In this document: positions 37,802 to 47,446 of the stretch, piece after piece
Layout: each line of letters opens with the position of its first letter
Numbering within the stretch: the first letter of the stretch is position 1
Assembly (NCBI RefSeq): GCF_009730915.1
Contig: NC_052486.1
Span: forward strand, 23,403,589-23,467,588
Length of the DNA stretch: 64,000 nt
Reading direction: 5' to 3'
Source: Dioscorea cayenensis subsp. rotundata
Taxonomy: Eukaryota > Streptophyta > Magnoliopsida > Dioscoreales > Dioscoreaceae
Translations under genes and position numbers: made by a program
Notes under the pieces: generated by a model
The model's input: the letters and a program-made list of their open reading frames with translations, nothing else
What the model was told of the DNA's origin: nothing
Database searches by the model: none

Positions 37802-37900
37802 ATGTCGTGGTTCGCTCGCTTCCGCCGAGATGGGGAGGAAGCTCGAATCCACCGCCGGAGAAGAAGCCCTAGAAGTGGCAAATGTCAATGGCTTCGATGA
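37802..37900 (+). other. Upstream ORF overlapping the RH5 start
   Basis: An ATG at 37802 opens 32 codons in a different frame and terminates at 37898-37900, 68 bases beyond the main ATG at 37830. If it lies in the transcript, ribosomes starting here would bypass the helicase start. Confidence 0.5.
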
Positions 37901-40900
37901 TCCAGAGAACAAGATCAAGAAGAAGAAGAAGAAGGACAAGGGCAACAACCTCTGCGAATCCGAGAACGGGGATGATTCGAAATCCAAGAGCAAGACGAAG
38001 CGAAAGCATAAGGATTCAAGTGAGCAATCCGATGGGAAAATCTTAAAAGAACGCGAGAAGGAGGGGAAGAAGAAGAAGAAGGATGGTGTGAATGAGTTAA
38101 AGGAGGCGGGAGAAGGGGAGAAGGTTGAGGGTGGAGTGGTTGTTACCGGGAATAAGACCAAGGATTCGAAGTATAAGGCTTTGAATTCGTTCGCGGAGTC
38201 TGGGCTCCCTGCGGAGGTTCTTGATTGCTGCAAAAGCTTCAGCAAGCCATCGCCGATTCAGTCTCATGCTTGGCCTTTCCTCTTGGATGGCAGAGATTTC
38301 ATTGGGATTGCTGCCACTGGCTCCGGTACTTGATCATTTTATTTAGTTTTTTTTTTTTTTAAACTTCTTTCAGTTAAGATGCTTGGAATGTACTGATTTT
38401 CAGACTACATGCCAAAGTTTGCTTCTTTAACTTGAGGGTTCGCATTAATGGCCATTCCCAGTTTGTCAATGTTGATATACTAAGCTTATCGTTGATAGCA
38501 TTGTGAAGGTATCATCATCACCATAAAAACATGTGGTGGATGATTTCCAGTTGGCATTCCTTTATTCATGTCCTTTTCTTTTAATGTGTTTCCTAAACTT
38601 TTAGCTTAGCTTTTATGGCTAGTTTGTTTGTTCCAGTTATGTATATATTTGCATGGTATGATTTTTGAATCTAGTCTTTGTTTTTTAGCGAGTTATTTGT
38701 GACTGGAAATCAGAACTTGTAGCAGTTAGTGTTTTAATAGGCTATTATACAATGGGCTCCAATTCAGGCATCTTTCTTTCCTATCCTCTTTGACAAACTT
38801 CAGTGTATGCCAATGGTAGTCATAGTGTATGCTCACAAATTTCAGGTAAAACTGTGGCATTTGGTGTACCAGCCCTTATGCATATCTTACAGAAGAAGAA
38901 AAAGAAAACATCAACTAAGGTGGTTCCTCGCTGCCTTGTCCTCTCACCTACGAGGGAACTCGCTCAGCAAGTAAGTCCTATTTGTTAGACTTGGCCTTAT
39001 TTTCTGAGTAATTTATGTCTGCATCTTAAGTCTGTCATCTTTTATGATAGATTTTCTTACAATAAGCAGTTCAAGAGTTTTTTATAAATTAAAAGTTTAA
39101 ACTTGAAAATCTTAGTCATGTGCCTTGTGAATGTTGGTTTGTTCTGTGTGCCTTAAACTTCCTTAAACTTCTTTATGTATATGCATGTAATTCATCTGAA
39201 TTTCTTACACCTGAGTTTTTCTTACATCAAACTTCCAATTTGGCTGTAGATTGCAGATGTTTTATGTGATGCTGGGTTCTCCTTGTGGACTTGAAACAGT
39301 TTGTTTGTATGGTGGAACTTCCAAAGGACCACAGATTTCCTCTCTAAAGTCTGGAGTTGTAAGGAACCTACACATTTCTAGTGATTTCTTCCATTTATGC
39401 ATAGCTTTTATTAATTGTTTTATCAGAGGATACTTGCTGCCTCTGCACTTTATATGTTTTTGGTATTGGCCCATGTCTGATTTGCCATTCTGTTTGGAAT
39501 AAATATTATCTTTGGTTATTGTTTTTAATGTATTTTTTTATTATTTTTAATTTTCTTCCGTGAGAGTAAATTTCTGTTTCTTTTATTTATATCCCTAAGG
39601 CTTATATATATGTAAAATTTGCCATTTCCAACAAAAATCAAATATCTCATGATTCGAAGGATGTGATGTATGTCATGATCTTATATTTTTGGGAAATTTC
39701 ATATTTGCAATTTCTATTTTCTCTTCCCATTTAATTCTTTTGAGCTCTTTTTACAATACTTGACAGGACATCGTTATTGGTACCCCTGGTCGAATGAAGG
39801 ATCTAATTGAAATGGGTATTTGCAATTTAGGAGATGTGTCTTTTGTGGTAAGTGAATGGGGTGATGTTTGCCATCAAGGAATTTCTCATAATTGGCATTT
39901 AACTTAATGCCAGCTGTTGTACTATGGCTAATCAAATTTGTGGCTTGTAGGTTCTTGATGAGGCCGATCGCATGCTTGACATGGGATTTGAACCAGAAGT
40001 TCGCTCCATACTTAGTCAAACATCCTCTGGTCTGTGACTGCTGAGAATCATGTTTATTTCATAGTTCGCTCCTAAACTATGTTAACTTACTCAAGCCAAT
40101 GATCGCCATTTGATGATGAATTTTTCTGGCAAAGATAATACTTGTGTTAATCATTTTTTAAGAAGTCATTGTTAATAGATTAGTCTGGCATCAAACCTCA
40201 TCTCACACCCTAGATATGGTAGTGGAAAATAGTTAGATAAATGGTAATGTTGGGCCTGAATTATGCTATCTGTTGTTGGTGCAGCCCGTCAGATGGTAAT
40301 GTTCAGTGCAACATGGCCTCTCGCTGTTCACCAGTTAGCACAAGAGTTTATGGATCCGGATCCGGTGAAGGTGTGTTTTCATTTTATTAACATTTTTTTA
40401 GCTTATTGTATCCACATTTTTTAGCTTATTTTTGAGCAATGAATTCAGGTGGTCATTGGGTCGGAGGACCTGGCAGCAAATCATGATGTAATGCAGATTG
40501 TTGAGGTATGCTTTTCCCCCCTCAAATCAGCTAGGTATGCTTTCTAATGTACCTTTCTTATGTGTAGGTCTTGGATGATCGATCGCGAGATGCACGCTTA
40601 GTTGCATTATTAGAAAAGTACCATCAGTCGCAGAGGTACCCTTCTCCTTTTGTGTTTGTGTGTGTGTGGCTAAATTTGAGGGCATTGTTATGAAAACCCT
40701 GATTTTGTGGATAGCTTCCTTTTGATTCTGAAACCTGTAGGATCCTTATACCATCAAGTTTTTCCATAAAAGATAAAATTGCTCGTATGGCTCTATAAAT
40801 GCGGAATGTTGCTAATACACCCTTGTAAAAGTCATATTTGTTTATATGCCCACAAAATACCTCTTTATGCTTATAGACCCATTGGTTAAAGGTCACCTTA

Positions 40901-42808
40901 AAAATCTTGTGTTGAAACAGGTTTATTCTTGACCCTGCAGCCCACCCCCAAAAATAATAACAGTTTATTAGGGGTATATAAGTACATATGATTTTTAATT
41001 AGGGTGCAATAGCAATTGCCATTTTTATGCGAGAAAAGAACTGCCCATTTTTATGGAAGTGAAAAAGCACTGTTGAAATAGGAAGAACAGCATTTACGGT
41101 CTGAGATTCTAAATAGTTGTAGGACCTGCAAATCGGGTTTTTGAATCTGACACCTCACCTTGGAAAAAGTGTGCATGGAGAGATTCCTGAAAGGGATTTT
41201 GCCAGGAAAAAGAATGACGAATATACTTCATTTCTCTGCTTGCTGTTTATATGTTTCAATCATAATATTCTGTATTTTCTGTAATGTGAATTAACAAAAT
41301 TAACCAATATGATTTTTCACTCCATCTTTACTTTGCTATATTGACTGCTACCTAATGACTTATGATGATTACTGTGACTTTTTATCAGAAACAGAGTTTT
41401 GGTTTTTGTCTTGTACAAGAAGGAAGCTGCTCGAGTTGAGACCATGCTCCAACGAAGGTATGAATTGTTAAATTTTATGAGACAAGAGACTAGATTATTT
41501 ATAAACATTGACTGAATGGACCAAGTGGTCATTTATATACTAACATTTGCAAATAGTTTATTGATTTATTTAATTGAAAATCAGAACAATCTTTTGAAAT
41601 AATGTTTTCTCGTCTTAAAAGAGGCTGGAAGGCTGTTTCTGTCCATGGTGACAAATCTCAACATGATCGAACTAAAGCATTGGCATTATTTAAGGAGGGG
41701 AAATGCCCTTTAATGGTAAATCATATGTGTATCTTTTCCATTGATTTCATATTACTAATGGCAGAAGAGCAGTAATTACCTGAATTGTGAGAAATGTCGG
41801 TTGGCTTCAATTAGAATTAGTTTAACATCAATATGTTTGTTTTGTCTTTTGCATCTCTTACAGATTGCTACTGATGTAGCTTCTCGGGGATTAGACATTC
41901 CTGATGTTGAAGTTGTGATCAACTATAGCTTTCCGCTAACCACTGAAGATTATGTCCATAGAATAGGGAGGACTGGACGTGCTGGAAAGAAAGGAGTCGC
42001 ACATACTTTCTTCACACAGGAAAATAAGGTAGCACAAGTAGCAATGCTGTCAGGGTATCTTATTTCTATTATACTTGGACTCCTTTGCCTTGTAAGCTGT
42101 TTAAATTTCCTTTCTTTTGAAATATATAGGCCCTTGCGGGGGAACTGGTGAATGTTCTTCGAGAAGCTGGGCAGGTTGTTCCAGAAGCTCTCACTAAATT
42201 TGGAACCCATGTGAAGAAAAAGGTAATGCTGTTGCCTCTATGCCTTATATGCTTCATACATTGTTACAAATATAAATTTTGCAATATTGGTCAATATGAT
42301 CATCTATGTCGGTGACAAAACTCGAGTAGTTTGATGCTTGTAGTGTAGGAAAATAGTGTCAAGGGAAAACTGCACATTAAAAATAATTATTGAGGCCTAA
42401 ATTATTGCTGGTCTTGATTTCCAAATGCATTTGTAGTCCTTTATGAATGGCATTGGGCCCACTGAGTACAAATTTGGTGGGAGCAGCAAGGCTCTTGCTT
42501 GGGACTTGGATTGGAATGAAAATTCAAGTGGGTGCAATTTTGAGTATAATTCTTCAGCTTATTAATATGCCTAGTGTGAGAGCACTGTTGAACAAAATAC
42601 TAGAATTCATATTACTTTCAAATGTTATCACATGTCATGCTGTTATCAACTTCTCTTTTTTATGAATAATACTGCTTTTTATTAACCTCACATCTCACAT
42701 ATCATCATACAGGAATCCAAACTATATGGATCTCATTTTAAAGAGATCAAGGCTGATGCTCCCAAATCCACAAAAATCACCTTTGCTAATTCTGATGATG
42801 AAGAGTGA
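37830..42808 (+). CDS. RH5: DEAD-box ATP-dependent RNA helicase RH5, with one frameshift
   Basis: Plant homologue of the nucleolar helicase Dbp3 (Arabidopsis RH5/STRS1), acting in rRNA processing. Exons: 37830-38325, 38846-38970, 39250-39358, 39767-39847, 39951-40029, 40285-40370, 40449-40505, 40568-40635, 41389-41457, 41622-41715, 41864-42028, 42130-42222, 42713-42808. Discounting one surplus base gives 538 aa. The N-terminus is Lys/Glu-rich (KKKKKKDKG). Helicase motifs in order are [18 protein letters not shown] (162-168, split by intron 1), [21 protein letters not shown] (DEAD 273-276), [22 protein letters not shown] and HRIGRTGR (453-460). In exon 3 the family frame breaks at GGG 39274-39276: LCDAG is in one frame and SPCGLETV in the next. 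A second acceptor seven bases downstream (exon from 39257) would keep the rest in frame. Confidence 0.93.
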
Positions 42809-43685
42809 TTGATTATTAATGATTATAAGGTCTATTATTATGGCCTTATGATGATTTAATGTATTTTCTTTCTTTCTTTTTTTGGTTGGCTCTAAAAGAA
42901 ATTTTTTGAGCTTTGTCTACCGACACTAAATGATACCACAATTTTAGACGTATATTATATTTCTTAAGAGCAAATTATGCTAGTCATCATCAGCAAAGTT
43001 TGTGTTTTACCCCTTGAATTAGTACTTGTATTTATTTGCATTGATATTTGTTTTGACACTGAATGTATTATGGGCTTTCATAACAAATTAAAACTTGATG
43101 AATGTTTGCACTTTTGGATCGTTTGGTTTACGGTAATATTTGATATCTGATATTGTGTACTATAGAAATATATTATTACCGTGAATTTTGTGAGATATAT
43201 ATATGTTCACCTAAATTTCTAAGTCATGTTTCAGCTCAAAAACAACAAAAATTCCAATTAATCAAAGTACGTATTCTTATATAATAATATGCGAATTATC
43301 AGTGCATTGTCACCTAATTTTATTTATTTAAATAAAATAACTAAAAATAATGTTTTAAAGTGAAGATAACTAGTTAAATGTTATCTCTGATGTTACTAAT
43401 AAACATAATTAATTTGATTAAAGTTAAAAAAACAAAAATTCATAAAGAAAAACTTATCGGATTCGGGTCTGGAAATTATTATGAGATCCGACCCGTTAAT
43501 AAGGCCTATATATATATTCATGGTAGGCGAACTACATTCTTGTTTCTCCAGCTGCGAGTGTTGTCGGAGCAGGAGCGGAGCTTGGAATGCCGATAATGGC
43601 GATCAGATCTCGTGGAAACCCTAGATCCCTGCCTCTCCGATCACAAGCTCAGGGCCATCAACACCCTCTTCAGCGAGCACATATC

Positions 43686-44290
43686 AAGGTATCAGCACCA
43701 AATGCCCTTGTCTTGCTCTTCTTCTTGCGTTCTTGATGCTATATTTTAGGGTTTCTCCGATCGTTAGCTCGCTGATAGCCTCGTTCTTTGTTTATTCTGT
43801 TTATGGATTGGCGGTTGTTCCAGCATTAGATCCTTGTCTGGGGGCGTTGGATTCGTTGCTATGCTGTTGAATCTTGGTACCTACTGCCAAATGGATGAAG
43901 GTACCCCCATCAAACGCCCTTCTCTTGCTCTTCTTTTTGAGTTCTTGATGTTATTTTAGGGGTTTTTAGATCTTTGTATGGGTTTTTATTTTAGGGTTTC
44001 TCCGATGTGAGATGTGTTTTTATGGTTTTATACCTTCGTTCTCTGTTTGATCTTTTCCGAAAATTGATTATTGTTCTAGCATTAAATCGTTGTTTTAGTG
44101 TATCAGATTCGTTGCAGACACTTCGTGAATCTTAGCTCATCTATGAACACTCATCCAAATGGATGCAGGTATAGCCATCATCATCCCTTTCTCTTGATCT
44201 TCTTCTAACCTTCTTGGTGTTATTCAAGGGTTTCTTCGATTGTTATAGTTTCGTCTTCTATTTGCTCTATTTCTCGATTCATGCAGTTAT
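43686..44290 (+). repeat. Three imperfect tandem units of about 210-270 bp
   Basis: Units start at about 43686, 43898 and 44167. Each opens with AGGTA followed by an A/C-rich stretch, then TCTTGCTCTTCTT or a close variant, then GTTCTTGATG or TTCTTGGTG and a TTTTAGGG/TTCAAGGG block. Units 2 and 3 are both preceded by CAAATGGATG, so a splice-donor-like junction seems to have been copied with each unit. Confidence 0.7.
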
Positions 44291-44335
44291 TGTCATATGC
44301 TTTTGAATCTTAGATACTAACGGTTGAGTCCTTTT

Positions 44336-44376
44336 CAACAAATTGGCGTTAACAAATTGTTAACGCCAATTTGTTG
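44336..44376. repeat. Perfect 18-bp hairpin with 5-base loop
   Basis: CAACAAATTGGCGTTAAC at 44336-44353 is followed by AAATT and then its exact reverse complement at 44359-44376. GAGTCCTT flanks both sides as a direct repeat. Such a structure suggests a transposon footprint or a small-RNA precursor-like fold. Neither is shown. Confidence 0.85.
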
Positions 44377-46681
44377 AGTCCTTTACTCCTTAGATTTTCT
44401 AGGGCATGGATGGCAAAATACATTGACCAGATGATTGATAAATGATCCCTTTGTTATCATTTGAGGATTCCTTGCAAAGTGCAAGCTATAAACTCAGGCA
44501 AATTTTGTTATTAATTTTTCATTAGGAAAAAATTAAGAAAAAAATAATGACAATGAAAATAATGATAAAAACTTTCCATACAAAGGGAAAAATTCAACCC
44601 ATTATCTCCCTCTTCTTGTGGAACAACCCTGAAGTTCATTTCTAGGGTCTTTAATTTTGGATCTTAGTTCTCGATTTTGTTGTTTATACAGTTGGAATAG
44701 GTTGGGTGTGTTGGAATATTAGAGTTCTTCGCCATGAAAGATTCATAATTGCCTTTTATTTTTGTGTGGACCACTTTTAGGGAAGTTTATGGCTGGGTGT
44801 TATGGTCATCGGACAGTATGTATGTAGTGTTTGTCGCAATGTGAAAGAAACAAGATGAGGTTTGGGATCAGGAAGTTGTTATAACTTAATGTTCCATACG
44901 TCTAAGAATAGTATTACTTGGGAGTGCGCTTCTTTCTGAGTGTTTTCTGTTATATTATATCACTGGTGTTATCAAATATTATTTGTTAAACATTTTGTTT
45001 TTGTATAAAATTTCAGTATGACGTCAGTTTGATATATGTTCTAGGATTACTTGCTCAACATCTTCAGTTTGTCTAAAATTGATATAGTGTTGTTTTGTCA
45101 TTGTCCTTAAGTTCGAGCACATGATCGAAACATATAATTTATGTGCAATGATTCCTTGAGTGATTCTGTGACCAAAAAACATACGGCCACATAATGTTTT
45201 TTTTTAAGTCTAAAAGGTTTTGATCACTGCTTGAATAAATGCAGAACAATGGAATTGATCAATGAAGTGCCACCAATCAATGTTGATGGCCGCATTGCAG
45301 CATGCTAAGCGGGTAAGTATGTTAGTCAGCACCTGTTTCTCATTTCATCACATTAGAAATGGAAACTTTTGAATACATATTTACAAAGCATTTTAAAAAT
45401 TGATTAAAAAAATGATTTTATGTGAATTCTATTCACTTAAATATCCCCTTCACAAGCTGTAATGTAAAATTAAATGTCTTAACACATTTCACTTGAATGT
45501 CATGGTTGTTAGAATTCAATAACCTGTGAAAACATGTGTATGTAAAGGTAGTTTTGCTCTTTCAGCATTCTTGACTTTCTTCACTATTACTATATCATTG
45601 CCTTCAGGAGTTTGGAACCTCGCTTAGTCGCATGATTATTAAATAAAATGACATCTCGGTGCTGAATTTGCTTTTGTTCGTCGCACTGTATATACTTAGG
45701 CTGAGGTTACTGTGAAAGAAAAACAAAGTACTCTAGAACCATCCTTTGAAGTTGGTCATTGGAAACATCTTGAAATATGCCATGGAAGGTGGAAACACTT
45801 TGGAAATGGTCTTCTTGTTAATTTGAAAAGCATGTCATAGCGCTTCCTCGTCGATGTCATCGTTCTCGCTCTGGCAACTTGTTTTCTTTTTACCAAAGCA
45901 CAATGTTTTGTTGGCATCTTATGAGACGGGCACGCATCTTAGAATGAATTGTTTGCGTCTTTGTTGCGCTTTCATAATTGCAAGACAAGCAATTTTTGCT
46001 CAAATGAACTCTAGAAGCATCATCATCAATCACAGGAGCTATCTATAGTCACACCTAAAACTGCCAATTGCTTATGTCTTTGGTTGTCTACAGAGGAGCA
46101 TTTTCAGAAGCAACGAATTGAAACTTCAATTGGATCACTAGAAGGTATTTCTAAGCAGGTTTTGATAATTTTCTCCTTTGCTTTTTAGAAAGAAATTACT
46201 TTTCATCCAATAATGGTTCTCTGTTGTTTCTGCAGAGTATTTGAGTCTATCTTTATTGATTGACTAATTATGCCGTGAGAAGAAATTTTTACAAATTTCC
46301 TCGAAGCTGACTTCTTCCCAAGTAGAATACATTTTGCACTGGCTTCGATCTTTACTGAATCTCTAGCGTGATATTTATTTTGTTTGCAGCAAGGAGGAGT
46401 TTCGACTCAGTGAATTGTACAATCGAATAAAATATATTAAAAGGAAACCCATGTCGAAATAAAAACTTTCGTCCTTATATATATTATATATGTAATGTAA
46501 CCCTTTCTTTGAAGCTTGATGGCCTGTTATTATCCACCTTAAGAATAAACAAAACAACGAGAAACGTAAAATTTCATCCACGCCGCTTGGTGGTCCCACA
46601 CTTCATGGGCCTTAATAATGGTCGCAACGGCCCACCAGCCCATCATAATATAATCTGTAAATGAGTAGACTTGCTATTATA

Positions 46682-46853
46682 GCGCCGTCTTCTTATGTTT
46701 TTTTGCGCCGTCTTTTTCTATTTTAGCGCCGCCATTTTTGTGTTTTGCGCCGTCATTTCAAAATTATCGCCGCCTTTTTCATTTTTGCGCCGTCATTTTG
46801 CGTTTTGCGCCGCCTTTTTACGTTTTAGCGCCGCCATTTATTATTTTGCGTAA
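46682..46853. repeat. Phased GCGCCG array, nine units every 20-21 bp
   Basis: GCGCCG starts at 46682, 46705, 46726, 46747, 46787, 46807 and 46828. Degenerate members are at 46767 (TCGCCG) and 46848 (GCGTAA). Each unit is followed by YC and a T-rich spacer. After the first 23-base step, spacing is 20-21 bases, close to two helical turns. It may be a subterminal array of a CACTA-like transposon or a minisatellite. Confidence 0.85.
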
Positions 46854-46859
46854 CGATTT

Positions 46860-47446
46860 TCGCAGTTTCTTTTTTCCCCGTTTTCTTCTGCCACATTCGA
46901 GGTAATCGAAAATTAATTTTTAGTGATTTCGTGGGTAACGAGACCGCGTTAATTGGCCACCAGTAGACCGTCCCATGAGCCATTGTGCGAGGCTGCGAAC
47001 GGGTCTTCTCAATGTCCCTTTCTGCGCCCCCCTTACTGGGCTGTTAAAATGATTTTATTTATTGAGCCATTCAGACCAAAACGGTCGGTCATAGAATGTC
47101 ATCTGGACGTGGTGACCATGAGGCTTTCAGGTAACATGAGGCTTTCATCCGAATCCGCTCGGTCTTTTGTTAGACTTTATTTTATTATTACTTCTATTAT
47201 CCTCATTTTTATTTTTTAAACTTGAAGATCCTTTTCATCCTGGGTTTTTATTGTATTGTCTAGTATGGTTTGTGAGTGGCATTTTCATATAAGCTTTTAT
47301 TGGGTGATTTTTTCAGGTCAGTTATTTCCTACAACCACAACCAAGTAAACCATGCTCTACCCTACCATGCATAACTGTTGTACACAATATCACATCAGAT
47401 ACAACATATATTGTGGTATCATCCCAAAATCTCAAAATCTTTTCAC
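46860..47446. other. Unassigned spacer between the array and ATRIP
   Basis: No exon or known element is recognised. A moderately GC-rich patch at 46950-47160 includes a CATGAGGCTTTCA direct repeat near 47126 and 47137-47149. The region probably contains the ATRIP 3' UTR on the minus strand. Confidence 0.45.

Larger units (their letters stand above)
43560..46462 (+). pseudogene. Unrecognised, probably broken multi-exon gene
   Basis: A TATATATATA block near 43509 precedes coding-like fragments bounded by splice-like sites. A segment ending at about 43688 reads LVETLDPCLSD then HKLRAINTLFSEHIS, but the upstream ATG is in another frame. About 45245-45312 reads MELINEVPPINVDGRIAAC before a stop. 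About 45701-45839 reads EVTVKEKQSTLEPSFEVGHW and onward. About 46094-46145 reads EEHFQKQRIETSIGSLE, and about 46390-46461 ends KRKPMSK. Reading frames do not join cleanly. I do not recognise the family. It could be a decayed gene, or a live gene whose exons I have mis-set. Confidence 0.3.

Noticed and set aside
46682-46853. E2F binding sites in the GCGCCG array (TTTTGCGCC)
   Set aside because: The plant E2F consensus TTTSSCGS needs two G/C bases between TTT and CG. Most units have only one, so they do not match.
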